Assembly (NCBI GenBank): GCA_905178155.1
Contig: CAJINV010000011.1
Location: forward strand, 2,313,331-2,377,330
Direction of reading: 5' to 3'
From: Amoebophrya sp. A120
Taxonomy: Eukaryota > Sar > Dinophyceae > Syndiniales > Amoebophryaceae
Length of the DNA stretch: 64,000 bases
Position 1 is the stretch's first letter; every line of letters begins with the position of its first letter. The notes beneath the pieces are model-generated. The model was not told the DNA's origin. It saw nothing but the letters and a program-made list of their open reading frames with translations, and did no database searches. Positions 1 to 11,681 of the stretch are shown here, piece by piece. A program made the translations under genes and the position numbers.

Positions 1-694
1 CAATAAGTCAGCAGCTGCAGCAAAGTCAAAAGCGACCCCGCCGCCGGTGAAGAAAACAGCAAATCGGGAGAAAAATGAAAACGCAGCAAAGTCATCAGCA
101 GCTGGGCCGAAACAGAAAGCGAAGAAATCGAAGGAAGCCCCCACGACTTTAACTTCTTCTTCTAGCAGCAGCCTCGACGAGGTACTAAAGGGAGGAAGTA
201 CTAGTGTACAACAAGCACCTGGGCCGAGCAAGAAAGCCGAGCTTCTAGGCAGTGATCCTCCCGCACCAGACTCTTGTTCTCCCGCGATGAAAAAGAGCAA
301 AAAACAAGGGAAACAGGGACCGACCTCAAAGGGCGGAAAAAATGTATTAAACAATGCAGCATCTTCATCATCGGCAGTGGGTTCATCTTCGAGCTTCAGA
401 CAGAATCAGAACGCAGCTGCTCCGGAGCAAGCAACCACGACGAGCAAGGCGAGCAGCAGTGGTGCTGGTAGAACTAGTGGGATGAAAAATGCGGCCGCGG
501 CCTCGCATCTGCGGGCGGTCCCTGACGCGCAGAGACAGTTGCTCAGCCGCGGGAAGAAGCAGTTCGGCGACAAGGTTCTTGCGAACAGCAACCCGCTAGG
601 ATCGCTAGGCGTCTCCGACCCGCAAGAAGCCGCAGGAGACCTCTGTCCAGTGGCCGAGCTGCCGGATGGATGTATTGAGATTTTTCTTCGTTAA
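1..694 (+). CDS. Disordered Lys/Ser/Ala-rich protein, 5' partial
   Basis: The frame is already open at base 2 and runs to TAA at 692-694, so the gene begins before the window. The 230 or so visible residues are low-complexity and probably disordered: runs of K (KKSK), S (six or more in a row) and A, with no recognisable domain. The last stretch, after about base 480, is less repetitive (LRAVPDAQRQLLSRGKKQFGD). A GT at 672 could be a splice donor, in which case the protein would continue, possibly into the RING-like exon at 1144-1467, but I could not establish a junction. Function unknown. Confidence 0.5.
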   Translation, partial: NKSAAAAKSKATPPPVKKTANREKNENAAKSSAAGPKQKAKKSKEAPTTLTSSSSSSLDEVLKGGSTSVQQAPGPSKKAELLGSDPPAPDSCSPAMKKSKKQGKQGPTSKGGKNVLNNAASSSSAVGSSSSFRQNQNAAAPEQATTTSKASSSGAGRTSGMKNAAAASHLRAVPDAQRQLLSRGKKQFGDKVLANSNPLGSLGVSDPQEAAGDLCPVAELPDGCIEIFLR

Positions 695-1143
695 GTAGTA
701 GAATGTTGAAGTACTTAAATCATAATCAATTTCGTTTCCGGAGCTGATTGCAGATGTAGCGCCAGCACAGTTGATGCATTTATTTTTGCGCAACACCTTC
801 TGCACAAATAACAATAAACCAGTTACGCAAGAGCACAACACGCAAAGCGAAGACCTTTACCTGACGAACCAAGCGCAAGGAAGCAAGCAGCCGGCCATAT
901 GAAAGTAATCTCACGCGACGAAATCCGAACTCGTATTGACAACCCCCTCGTGGCCAGCGTATTGCATTTGCAGTTTCGTTCTTCGTCTATCGGGGAGCTT
1001 TCTACGAGGCTGCGCGCTGTGGCGCTTGTTGCCATGTTCCTGAGCCTTGCTTCGACTGCTTTCTTATTCTTCATTGGTCAAGGATTCTGGCTCGGGAGTA
1101 GTACTTACCTGCAGAGCTGAGCGTGAGTTTCCTTCTCTAATAG

Positions 1144-1467
1144 ATTTTGATGGCAGGAGTCGATAATTTCGTCCTTGGATCATGTTCCTTTCAAGCGCAG
1201 CCGCCACTACACAACCCTGGTGGCGAGGGAGCAGGGCAGTCCGCCATCGCGCCTAGCAATTTATTTGATCCCGAATTGCTTGTTCCACTCCCGTTACGCA
1301 ACACCTCTCACTGCGGTATTTGTGGGTACAATCGGGCGACCATCCTGGAAAACGCCGGCCGGCTGCGCTGTGGAAAGCACCGAGTATGTAATAATTGCGC
1401 AAAACATAATTTTCGAGACCGCGCTACCTGGCTGCAGGAGCACCAGTGCCGGTTTTGTGAGGCGTAA
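1144..1467 (+). CDS. RING-like zinc finger, C-terminal coding exon
   Basis: The open frame ends in a Cys/His-rich tail with spacing CGIC...CGKH...CNNC...CRFC just before the stop at 1465-1467. This fits two zinc sites of a RING-type finger, the fold of many E3 ubiquitin ligases. An acceptor-like TAATAG precedes base 1144, so this is more likely a last exon than a complete gene; the first ATG in frame is at 1150. Upstream, 899-1120 contains a frame with a hydrophobic stretch that could be a membrane segment, but I could not join it. It may be the end of the gene entering from base 1. The zinc ligands are visible; E3 activity is inference. Confidence 0.5.
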   Translation: MLMAGVDNFVLGSCSFQAQPPLHNPGGEGAGQSAIAPSNLFDPELLVPLPLRNTSHCGICGYNRATILENAGRLRCGKHRVCNNCAKHNFRDRATWLQEHQCRFCEA

Positions 1468-2715
1468 CATACATACAAGCCAATAAAAATCCTATCGCAA
1501 TCCAATTATTGGATTGCGGCATGTACTTTCGCACATGTTGTTTGAAGATGTTGCATTCCAACCGACAACTTCTGAGAAGTTGCCGTCTGTAGATTCTCCT
1601 TGATACTTGCGAAGCACTGCTAAGTCCGTGAAGTTCATGAGACTACTAGTTTGTTCGTCAAAAGCTTTTCAACATTCATATCACGCATCCTATTTATTTT
1701 TTTTTGAAAAAACAAAACGCAGCGGTAGAGAAGAATCTGTGAAGGCAAGAGTAGAAAGAGTGGATTCTCGCGTAAGACGCGAACACTGTAAACTGTAAAG
1801 ACACAAGGCAAATACTCGTGGGTGCACGTGAATCCATAGACGTATTCGTATGTAAAAAAATAAGTTGTTCGTGTTCCACATAGTACATGACAAGCAGACA
1901 CGATAGCTCCATGCCAACAAGAAATTAATAGAGAGTTTTGGAGCGTAACAGGGTATTTTTTCGGTGCAGGCATGCTTTTTTGAAAATCGCTGATCCAAAT
2001 ATGAGCCGGGAACGACACTCGGGCTGCTGATGAATGTAGAAAAAGTTTGCACGGCTCAGGTGTCTGTGTCTGTACCAGTTCTGTCCGAAGATGTTAATGA
2101 GCTCAGTTGCTCTTATTTTGCACGAGGAGCGATGCTGAAGCAGATGAAGGACGTATAAGTGTTTTTCGTAGCAGCGCGGTACTGTTGGTTTATGCAGAAC
2201 TTCACATGGACCAGTCTCGATTTATTTCGACATTGGATACAGGGCCCTTTTGGATGTAGCTGTGCTGGACCTAACTTCTTGTCTCGTACTGACGTGCGGC
2301 AAGAAGTTCCTGGCACAAAAAGTAGAAGCATCACCTCTCAGCCGATTTACAAAAAAATGTAAGATTTGAACTGCGACGGACGAAGTCTCCCGTAGTAGAA
2401 CAGAGATTTATTTTTTAGTTCCGTTTCGAACATAGACATACACATAGTAGCACGGAAAAGTAGGCGAACACTGGAAAAGTCAAAGTACGCCGAATAAAAA
2501 GTGATCCATTTTCGGTGCTGCCCTTAAACGTAGTAGCGACCTGCTCCCTTGTTTTTCCCCCTAGCCCCCGGGGTGGCCGTCACCTTTCAGGATCAAAAGG
2601 CGCCCAATTTTTTGTGTAGTCATAAAACGAACGGATAATCGTTAAAACCACTTTCTTACACAACAATAAATCTGGTTATTTATCAAAGTTTTGTTGACAA
2701 ACGTGAAAAAATCAA
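1468..2715. other. Intergenic, with a perfect hairpin at 1496-1518
   Basis: No supported gene. At 1496-1518 a 10-bp perfect inverted repeat (CGCAATCCAA / TTGGATTGCG) with a 3-base loop starts 29 bases after the preceding stop codon. It may be a 3'-end RNA structure. The rest is AT-richer sequence with short chance frames only. Confidence 0.6.
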
Positions 2716-3640
2716 ATGACCTCCACCACCTCCGCATTGTGCGCCCTGCACCGCGGGCTTCGCATGGGCAGCAGTAGCGCGTCAGGCAGTCGAGCACTTT
2801 ATAGTTTTCATCCTGCAGGGGGGCCTACCCCCACTTCGGTGTTGACGGTAGCAGGAGTAGACACAGACTTTCGAGCAAGAAATGAACCTGTGTGTAGAAG
2901 AACAAATAGGCAGCACCTACTATTTTCCACGGTAGCCGCACCTCGACACGGTCCTCGAACTGGCGATTTCGCGACCGTGCCTGCGACCAGTGGGTCATTC
3001 GTAACACGACCGGCAGAAAGCAGCTCTACAGCCTTGGTACCATCTTCGAGGAATTCTTATTTTCCAGTTGCGACCAGGATCACCAGGACGTTCCACAGGT
3101 CCTTCAGCAGTGCGGCCGCGGCGACCGCGACCGCTGCCGATATCACCATTCTCCCGAACGGGGTCGCGCAGCTGCGGAAACTGTTGAAAAAGGAGCCCGA
3201 CCGGTACCTACGATTAACCGTCAACAGCGGAGGCTGCTCCGGCTACCAGTACGAATTCAAAATGGACAAAACCAGAAAACCGGATGACATGTACATATAA
3301 AACATGAGTGTGATTCCTTGAAGATGTTGCTTACCTTCCCTGATGTATTTCTGCTGCTACACAAAAGTCGTGGACGTGGTATTGTATGCTAAGTTCTCCT
3401 GCGACGAAGCTGCACACTGAAAAGAATTTCGAAAAAAAAATCAAAATCTACTATAACAGCGTTGTCGAGCAAGACGGCGTGACGCTGCTAGTGGACGAGT
3501 TGAGTTTGGATTTTCTGGGTAGCTGCGAGATCGACTACACACAGGAGATGATTCGAGCGAGTTTCCAGGTGGTCAAGAACAGTAGCGCGGAAGCGGGCTG
3601 CGGTTGCGGTGCCAGTTTCTCCGTCTCCAGCGGTTTCTGA
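2716..3640 (+). CDS. ISCA2: A-type iron-sulfur carrier, ISCA2-like, mitochondrial
   Basis: Predicted 251 aa from two exons, 2716-3290 and 3460-3640, joined across a canonical GT-AG intron (donor GTACAT, acceptor AACAG); the joined length is exactly 252 codons with stop. Residues 1-130 or so are S/T/R/A-rich with few acids, like a mitochondrial presequence. The A-type domain follows, with the three conserved cysteines in SGGCSGYQY (about C174) and GCGCGASF (C239, C241). The segment DGVTLLVDELSLDFL...SFQV is typical of the family. Members bind and deliver [4Fe-4S] clusters with ISCA1/IBA57 in mitochondria. The long leader is unusual. No introner in this gene. Confidence 0.9.
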
Positions 3641-4368
3641 GGATACAACCATACGACCGCGGCTACATGGACAGGAGCCGTGTGCAGACTTCTTCGCTGC
3701 TCGTTGGAGAGCGCCGGGCTGCTACTTCGGTTTCTTTTTGCAATCGATGCGATAGATAGAGCACAATGCAACAGGGCTCGAAGACCAAAGAATGCGACTC
3801 AAAGCGACATAACCCACCACAGATCGGCTTCAAAGATGTTGTGTAAAATTCAAACGAACAGAAGTACTTACCATGAAATCACTGATTGTGGTCCAAGATT
3901 CCGAAAAACAAACGTTTCCGAAAAACAAACGTTTTCCGGAAGGCGAAGTGACGCAGGCGAATTTTTAAAGCGCATACAGGCTTTTCAATTTTGTATTGGT
4001 GTTTGTCTTTTTTCTATTTCTTCGATTCAACACAGTACTTACATCATGGCGCTCCTCTTGTGCCCGGTTTTAGGAAGTCTGTGCCTAAGTAGTACTGCCA
4101 CGAGCCCCTTCGTTGGAGTGAATGTTTCCCTATCGTTGCTTGGAGAGTTGTGCACTGCCGGGTTTTGTTTTCATGGGCCGCGCGATGAATCGTACCAGCA
4201 CAGAGAGTAGAATGCAAATTATTACGAGGGGGCCCTCAGTAGTGAATTCAATAAATTCTGCATATTTGTTCAAAAGTTTTGCGGTCCGCTTCCGCCGTAT
4301 GGGTCCCGCCAATAATTCTTGATCTTGCTCTCAACAACATTCGCCAAAGAAGAATTTGGAATCACAAA
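3641..4368. other. Intergenic
   Basis: No supported gene. A 17-bp direct repeat (unit TTCCGAAAAACAAACG) occurs twice at about 3898-3934. The frame of the next gene is open from 4279, so an alternative upstream start exists there. Confidence 0.5.
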
Positions 4369-6216
4369 ATGAAGGCGCCTTTCTTCATTTTCGCCGCCGA
4401 TGTTTACTCGTCCACCTTGCGCTTCATTGCGACCTGTAGAGCATTCACGACTAGAACCTCGGCCCAGGTCGTGCAGCCTGTATCGCGCACTACGACTACT
4501 GCTTCGTCCAACACCGAGGACATCGTTGCTGCACGATCCGTGAAGATGAGAGAACATCTTCAGGCAGGAGAACCGCTTCCCGCATTGGAGGAGCTAGCGC
4601 GGAGATACGAGCGCGATTATCCCCAGACAGACTTGAGCAAAGTTTACGTGGGCCTCAGGAAGGACAAGGACGGCGGGGGAAGAAAAAGTAGAATTCGCGG
4701 AGTGTTTGCAAAGGTGAAAATAAAGAGAGACGAACTCGTAATGCAAATTCCGCAGCCATTGATGTTTCGCTGCCAGCTTCGCGATGTGGATCCGGCGGAA
4801 GGAATGAAACAGTGCACCTACGACTTCGTCAGAGTCATGTTAGCAGCAAAAAGGCGAGACGATGCTTTATTGTTGTTGATGTCCGAATTGGAAATAAATA
4901 AGACCACAAGCAGCGACCACGGCGGTGCTGTCTTCAACCCACAGAAGATGGCCTCGTTTCTCGACTACGTGAAATTTCTCCCAACGCCAGACGAGAACCC
5001 GTCCTTGTCCCGACTGCCCGAGCCGATTCTCCAGGACCTTGAACCCTTTTCGACCACTTTTGCGAGGGCGCTGGAACATGCGCGCAGCACAGCGAAACTA
5101 CGTGCCGATGCGCAGGAGCACGACGCTCTGGTCTCGAACGAATTGGGCCGCGGGGGCAACAAGGCGGTCTTTAGTGCGGAGGTTCTGCACCACGCGCACT
5201 TTCTCCAGACGAAGCGCAGCCAGCCCATGTTTTCCGACCCGAAGAGGGCTGCGCTGGTCCCCTTTTTGGACCTGATCAACCACCACTGGAATGACCCGAA
5301 CGTGGTGTGGGCGGGGTTTGCGGAGACCCGCGGCTTATCAAATGCAAATTAAATGTTTGGGTCTGGAAACTTGTGATGCTGACTGGTCATAGATAGTTGA
5401 ACAGCCATGCCGGTGCAGCCAGGAAAAGATGTTTTCGGCGCTCTTTCATGTATAGCGCGCAATGCAAACTGAATTTCCACTTGTATTACGCATCAAAAGG
5501 TCCTCTCGTGCTTTTGTGGGTCCGGCAACACAGATTTTACAGGAATGCCGGACAAGCAATACAAGTTCCACGTTTATTTCCGACCCAGATCGATATTTGC
5601 AAAACATACGGCTCGCCTCTGTCGGGCATCGAAGCCGTTCGGGCCACTCGAACCATTTTGCCCGGGGAAGAACTTTTGTTAAATTATTGGGCCCCGAAAA
5701 CGCTCACCGACCAGCTTCGTGTGAGCGCAGGACTCGCATACCATCCTGACTGGAGCAAGTATCCCAAGAAAAGAAATGTGGCGATATACAGTTATTTTAC
5801 GTACACATTTGCTTATAACTGGAGAACAAAAAAAAGATATGAATGAACCAGGCTTCTACCACGCCGCGTATCCGGCATGTCGACACCAGAGCCTGTCTGT
5901 TTGGCTTGGCCTGCAACACGACATCAATAATGTATTCTTTACTGTAGCTGCAGAACTTTTTTCTTTGCATAAGCTCCTACATAAATACACAGAAGGCAAC
6001 GAGACCGCGAACGAGCGCCTCGTGTCGTCCTGGCTGTTCTGCCATCCGGCGCTCATCAACAATACCGTCGCACCAAAGCTGCCCCCGAAAATGTGCCAGA
6101 CGTGGCAGCAGTGGCTAGCAACGCACCGCGCGACTTTGGCGACCGCTTTTCCGATGCAGCTTGACGTAATCGACTGCTTGTATGCGGATCTGTGTGGACG
6201 AGGTGCCGAGGAGTAG
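4369..6216 (+). CDS. SET-domain protein methyltransferase (Rubisco LSMT/SETD-like)
   Basis: Exons 4369-5335, 5614-5759 and 5977-6216 join to 451 codons with stop (450 aa). ATG 4369 is preferred because MKAPFFIFAADVYSSTLRFIATCRAF resembles a targeting leader; an in-frame ATG at 4279 would add 30 residues. The split SET domain starts near residue 107 (RIRGVFAKVKIKRDELV), continues with the SAM-site core PFLDLINHHWNDPNVVW near residue 298, and ends with GIEAVRATRTILPGEELLLNYW. A helical C-terminal part resembles the substrate-binding domain of LSMT/SETD3-type enzymes. The last SET motif reads LNYW where many relatives have SYG. The likely reaction is S-adenosylmethionine-dependent lysine or histidine methylation; the substrate is unknown. 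Two introners (IE1, IE2) interrupt it, IE1 inside the SET core. Confidence 0.82.
5336..5608. mobile_element. Introner IE1 (family B) in SET gene
   Basis: TSD cggct at 5331-5335 and 5609-5613, perfect. The left TIR carries gtttgggtctgg; the right arm is decayed (cgacccaga). Removal gives TRG-SPLSGIEA in frame. Confidence 0.85.
5760..5971. mobile_element. Introner IE2 (family C-like, decayed) in SET gene
   Basis: Left end tatcccaagaaaag and right end ttttttctttgcata are inverted repeats of the family C type. The TSD is no longer recognisable (gcaag versus agctc), but the frame is kept when one 5-base flank is dropped (DWSK-LLHKY, matching the helical C-terminal domain). Confidence 0.65.
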
Positions 6217-6877
6217 TGGAGGCGCGAGGTGGACGAGAAAACGCGCCGAGTCTTTTGCAGATCTTGTTCCACCCTGTTTTGTAAGATTCGAACGGACCAC
6301 GACCACTACGACTACCAGAATCTCAATCTATCACGTTGTCCATTCCACCGATATTTAAAGAAAACGATTTCTTGCGAATGATGAATCTTAGGCGAATTTT
6401 GGAGCCTTCATCGATCGGCCAAAGCGCAAGGTTTTCTTGTGTTTCTTATAGAAGAAGAACTCTTTCAAAATCTGTGTTCTACGGACGGCTCTGGGCGATG
6501 ACTTCTATAATCGAGTTGTAAGTGTTCGTGGCGGCGCAGGCGCTCCTGTGCCCTGTGCTACTGCCTGCAGGCTGTGTTTTCCGCCAGTGAAGACTTTATC
6601 GGAGTTGTGAGTGCCCCGTCGTTCCTCGGAGAGTGTTTTACCAGTGAGCTGCCGGACCGACGTCTCCATGGGCGTGAGTCGTAATTTCTCGAGATTAGCA
6701 GTACAAGGAGCGCATCAGTACTACTTAGTATTCATTGAATTTGAGGCCGAGTTGATGTGAGATTCGAGATAACATTCATACTTCAAGTTCAAGTGGCAGC
6801 TACGCAACATTTTCCCGACGACATTAGAATTAGCTTCATTGAAGAGGAATAAACCGGCCATAGCCATACAACTCATC
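6217..6877. other. Intergenic
   Basis: No supported gene. Short frames at 6336-6521 and on the minus strand look like chance. The frame of the next gene is open from 6839 through a possible upstream start. Confidence 0.5.
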
Positions 6878-9492
6878 ATGGCGAGCCCTGGGACGACGAC
6901 AAAATTCGGCAAGCCGTCGAAGGCAGTAGCGTCCAAAGTCTTCGTTGTTGCGTCGGCACTTCTAGGAGGAACAATACAGCGCGGCCTCTCGTCAACACTA
7001 TCCTCTTTTCCGAGCCGGAGCCATTTCGTTCTCGCCCAGGAGTATGATCACAACGACCGAGCGTCATCTTCTTCACGTAGTAGTCCTTTGTTCTCTTGGC
7101 TGGATCAGCAAGAGCTGGAGTGGCAAAGACATGGCGACGACGACCGCCCCCTCATAGAGTCCCTCGTACCCGTCGGAGCGCTGCATGGGACCGCTTTGTT
7201 TCGGGACAAGATCAAGAAGAGACAAGAACTAGTACCTGGAATAAAGACCAGAAGAAGTACAACTTCTACAACTACTTCCGAGCTCGACGTGGCGCGGAAA
7301 AACCTCAGAACCGCGTCTACCCTGGAAGATGAACAACGACCCGAAGTCGACCAGCACGACAACTGGATGCGCATGCTCACACGAACGAAAAATGGCCGCA
7401 AAGTGCTCGCGAAGCTGTACGCGCGAAGCAAACCGGGCGAGCACCCGGACGCCGTTTTGGAGCAGCACCTCGACACGGTGATCACGGAACTCCGGGACGA
7501 GGAGGAGAGGGCGAGGGGTGGTGTATCCGAGAAGACCACAAGAACGTCCTCTGGTGCAACTACATCAAACCGAGGGGACTCGGTGTCTGCGGGAGGTACT
7601 ACGACTAGCGCCTTACAAACGAAAGAACAAGAGCCGATCCAAATCGTGCAGAATCCGGCGCTGAAGCTTTACGTGGACAATCTGGACGTGCTTTCCAAGC
7701 AGGCGGAGACCGCTATGAGACAGAGAAAAGCTAGCAGGGAATATTTGTAATGCAAAAACAAATACATGAAGGCAAGGATTTGGATTCTGTCTTGCGATGC
7801 GTGGCCTAAAAACCGTGCTATGGGCCTCTGCGCATGACAAATTTATTTGGCTAGTTATTTCTGCATTACAAATGTGGCTATGTTAGCTTTTCTCTGCCGG
7901 GATAACCGCGGACTCGCAGTTCCGAGCCGCGATGAGCTACGGGAATATGGCGTCGGCCGAGCTGGACGAGCTCGGCGTGGACGACAAAGGAAACGATTTA
8001 CCCTATCCTGAGTAAAAACGTACACACACGACCAGAGTTGTGATGGGATTTGCAAAGACAGGAAGACTTGTAATGCGCATCCCCATGAGAGCCATTTCCA
8101 ATCGTGTTTTGGAATTTGTGATGCTGTGAACAGGATGAGCAGATGAATCTGTGATGCGGCTGCACTTGCTAACCTGCACTACACTGCAGAGTGCAACTTG
8201 TCATGCGTGACTCACAAAACTCCTAGGCTTGTGCTGCACAATCCGCATCCTGACTCTGGTGTGGGTACGTTTTTACCTAGGATATACCCTACTCGAAGAT
8301 GGTGGCTATGTACTGCAAAAGTACAACCGTACGCGTATGAATTGCAGTCATGCGTGACAAATATGCTTCTTGTTCTTGCCAAGGTAAATCAGCGTCACAA
8401 CTTCTCTTTGTCATGCTGATGTTAAATTTGTATTGCAGTTTATTGCAATTACTACTAGTACGATCGATGCACTTTTGCAATTCATAGTGTCGGATGTCCA
8501 GCAAAAGCTGGACCAGCGGCGAGACAAACTGGAAAAGGAGCTGGACCGGAGCTCGCACTTGGCCGAGCACGTGCTCAGCGCTGGTCTGAAGGACACTCTG
8601 GCTGGGCGAGGCACCAGGATGCGGAAGGCGGATGAAGGGTTGGAGGAACGTACTTCTATGTCAGGTTGATGATTCTATCGAAGAGCAGGATTTCGTTCTC
8701 GTACGTAGTGCAGATTTTCGCGATGAAGAGGTGTTTTTCTGATGCTCATGCTTGTTTGTCCATGAAAGGTGTACTCGTTAAATATCGCCGTAATATCGAT
8801 AAAGCACCAGCAAAAACTTGTTCTATCAGGCGTAACGAAAAATTCCGACGGGACAAAGACGTACCACTTGACAAAGGAGGAGACAGTGGACTTGAAGAAT
8901 CAAATCGATGAGCACACGCACGTGGACCCGCGACGGCACAAGGAGGCGAATCTGAAAATCGACGAGCTCCTGCAAAACCGACTGGACGATGCGAATGACC
9001 ACTTGCGTAGCATGCAGCTGTATCAACAGAACAAACTGTTCGGGCCGCGGAAGGGGTTGGCCGAGCTGGTGGACAAAGAAACATTTCCCGCGAGGTATTA
9101 CAATGAAAAATGCTCCCACCCCCGAACTTGGGAGCATTTGTATTGCAAACCTTTCCAAATGAAACACTCGCCCGCTTGCATCTAGCAGCATCACAGATTT
9201 CCGATCGTGAGTAGCAAAAATTTGTATTGCAAAAGATCCCAGCAAGAGCGGCGCTTGTCATGTAAGCGATGCGATACACGCCTAGAATCAGCATCAGAAA
9301 GATTCATACTCCTTTCATGCATGACAAAAAGTTTATTTAATTTGGAAACTTAAACTTTGCATCACAAAATTTTGCAACTTCGGGGGTGATGGCATTTTTC
9401 CTCGCGATACGAGGTCGCACTACGAAGCTCTACCCGTGGCCCCGGCGGTGGATGCGCAGAAAGCCGTGAATTTGGACGAGGAAGGGGACTAG
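6878..9492 (+). CDS. Orphan protein with helical/coiled-coil C-terminal half
   Basis: Exons 6878-7713, 7910-8003, 8290-8306, 8492-8664, 8830-9095 and 9415-9492 join to 488 codons with stop (487 aa). Four junctions are introners (IE3-IE6) and one (8665-8829) is a canonical GT-AG intron. The start at 6878 gives MASPGTTTKFGKPSKAVASKVFVVASALLGG, a possible signal or transit peptide; an in-frame ATG at 6839 is an alternative. The middle is S/T-rich; the second half is charged and helical (VQQKLDQRRDKLEKELDRSSHLAEHVLSAGL; KIDELLQNRLDDANDHLRSM). I recognise no family. The third exon is only 17 bases plus TSD. Function unknown. Confidence 0.75.
7714..7904. mobile_element. Introner IE3
   Basis: TSD accgc at 7709-7713 and 7905-7909, perfect. 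The TIR core cagagaaaagcta is present near both ends in opposite sense, a family not seen elsewhere here. Removal gives KQAET-ADSQFRAAM. Confidence 0.8.
8004..8284. mobile_element. Introner IE4 (family A)
   Basis: TSD taccc at 7999-8003 and 8285-8289, perfect. TIR begins tatcctgagtaaaaacgt. The interior is an inverted-orientation relative of IE16. Confidence 0.92.
8307..8486. mobile_element. Introner IE5 (family F)
   Basis: TSD gtggc at 8302-8306 and gtgtc at 8487-8491 (one mismatch). TIR core tgcaaaagtac; the right arm is gcacttttgcaattcata. It lies 17 bases beyond the right TSD of IE4. Confidence 0.8.
8665..8829 (+). other. Canonical GT-AG intron in the 6878 gene
   Basis: Donor TCAG|GTTGAT, acceptor TATCAG|GC; the junction reads TSMSG-VTKNSDG in frame. 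It shows that standard and introner-type introns occur in one transcript. Confidence 0.8.
9096..9409. mobile_element. Introner IE6 (family D)
   Basis: TSD cgagg at 9091-9095 and 9410-9414, perfect. The left arm contains atgaaaaatgctcccaccc. It is the reverse-complement twin of IE12 over most of its length. Confidence 0.93.
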
Positions 9493-10467
9493 AAGTGGAA
9501 GTAGCTGCAATTTGCTACTGCTCCGGATAATTGGTGTATTTGCTGTGTTTAGGTTTCACTTTTTGAATAACGCTGGTTCTTCACCCGCGAGGGTCCAGAC
9601 GCGCAAAAGTCCCGCAAAAAATAATTCTTGTATGATTCTTGTTTCATCCACCGAGCGAAGTCAAAATGCTCTGCTAGCTGGCGTTGGCCGTGCCCAACTG
9701 ACTGTTTTTGTTACCCTGCGAATGTACAACGAGCACAATGTAATCGATATCGAATCTCCTGTACCGCCCGCGCACCAAGTAATCTCGGCGTAAGGAGTAC
9801 AGATACTCTATCCCCCTGCAAAATCTTCAAAAAAGTGCACCGTCTATTCCAGAGCTGCTTCAGGTTGTTCCAATTTACTCATTTTCATTCGGCAAGAAGT
9901 AGAAGACTTTCAAGAAATTTCTGTGTTTCAGTTGACGCCCTGCTCGCTGTTGCTGCGGGCTCGCGTTAATAGTTGTAATCGTGGTCGTTACCGATGAATT
10001 CGTATTCGTTGGCGTTAGGTCGTTGATGCATTGATTCGGCACCGCGTGAACCAATCGCATAGAAGTCTTGGAGACCACGTCGAGGAGAGACGAGTTGAGC
10101 TTGAGAGCAGTAACTCGGTGGTGGTCATTTTGTTGTTTTGATTATATTGGTGTTACTTATGCTTTGTGCAACAACTGCAACATGCGAAATATTTACTTCT
10201 GCCATACCATCCTGATATTCACTTTTGACGAATGGTACAACAGACAGAGAAGTAAATTAATGAACAACGAAACTCGATGTTGAAAAAGAAAAAGAAAAAC
10301 AAATGTACAACTGCTGCTGATATTGCTGCGAAAAGAATACTAACGGCCTTCGCGTAAGCTATCAGCGTTACTTACTATTGAAGCACCAAGAACACGGAAG
10401 CAGCTAAGTGCGGTGGCCGGACTTCTAAACTGACGTCGTCTACATCATCTCGTCGCGTGACTACAGC
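9493..10467. other. Intergenic
   Basis: No supported gene; only short chance frames. Confidence 0.5.
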
Positions 10468-11681
10468 ATGGGTAAACTAACGACAAGCTCGTCCATGCCG
10501 GCCTTTCCGGTCGGTTCCGCCGGAAAACAGATACCGTCGGGCTTTCATATCAAAATGAAAAGTGCTTCACCTACTTCCCCAGAACTGTCATGCCAAGTAC
10601 TTTGTATTGCATTTTTCCAGTACTTTGCATTGCATTTTTACGTAGCATGCATCCCGACCATGACACGAAACTGACTTTGCAGCGCTAGTAGTAAACATAG
10701 CTGCCGCCCCGTATTCGTTCTGGGGTAGTAGGGGCCCTTTCCAACATGATACATCAAGGCGCACCTCGCTATAGTTTCGGAGCGGAAGTGTATTATCTGA
10801 AGTTTCCTTTGAATGATAGATTCACATGGCGCAAGAAGCGTTCAGCATTTATGATTTCACGCTAAAATACTAGCCGTTTTGATGTCTTTATTCGTCCATT
10901 GGGTCGCTTCAGTCTCCTTCCCACGCGGCGAACCAATGAACCCATGACATAGCATGACTGACGGCCAAATTTTTTTTCCAAACCATAAACAGCTACTGCA
11001 AAACCCGCGCAAGTCCCAGATCGGCGTACCTCGGCGTGATTGACACGCCCGGTCCGGGCACGTACGAAACCGACCTGATTCGCCCGGAGCAGAGGAACAT
11101 GCCCAAGTACAGCATACCGGTGCAATTGCGCGACAAGTCGAAGCTCACCTACATCTCCTACAAGCATTTCACCACGCCCGGGCCAGGGCAGTACGAGGAG
11201 GGTGCCGTGGGCAACAAAGTGATGAAAAAAACCGCACCACTGTACTCGCACGGGCACCGGAGACCCGAAGCCAAGGGGTACTGGACGAGGCCAAACCCCA
11301 GTCCAGTGGACTACAGGAAGGAGAACGCGCACAGTAAGATAGTTTTCCTGAATTCGGTCAATTTTTTTTTGTTGCTGTCGCATTTTCCGCCGTAGTTCCT
11401 ACCATGAGTCTAACGATTTCTCTGTTGTGTTGCGCACGTTCTTTGTTGTACTTACAATACATGCCAGTTGTTCTTGAAGCCGAGAGAGAAGGCTCATAAG
11501 TACTTACTTTACGATACTTGTTTTTGACCTCCTTCACACAGACATCCTTCTCCGCGTCTTTCCGAAATGGAAATTCGGCACAGAGCAGAAAGGCAAGTCG
11601 CTGACAGCGAAGAGCTCTACCGGACGGAGTGTGGGGCCGGGAACGTATCGACACGCGACCTGTCTGGTGCCCGCGAAATAG
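10468..11681 (+). CDS. Sperm-tail PG-rich repeat (STPGR/SHIPPO-like) protein
   Basis: About 199 aa. Exon 2 (about 10993-11333) carries TPGPGTYETD and TPGPGQYEEG, and exon 3 (11542-11681) carries SVGPGTY, spaced as in outer-dense-fibre/SHIPPO repeat proteins that bind axonemal or cortical microtubules. Exons 2 and 3 join across a canonical intron (AC|A-GTAAGAT ... CACAG), 11334-11541. The first intron, about 10587-10992, is less certain: its interior holds introner-type motifs (tgtcatgc, gtattgca), and the donor I use (GTCATG) is weak but keeps frame. ATG 10468 is the only good start. The role is inferred from repeats only; a flagellar or cortical microtubule protein is likely. Confidence 0.7.

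Noticed and set aside
899-1120. 73-codon frame with a hydrophobic stretch
   Set aside because: It could be an exon with a membrane helix, but no junction to either neighbour keeps frame convincingly.
10587-10992. Introner in the PG-repeat gene
   Set aside because: Internal motifs are present, but I found no TAT...ATA ends with a 5-bp TSD, so I left it as an ordinary or decayed intron.
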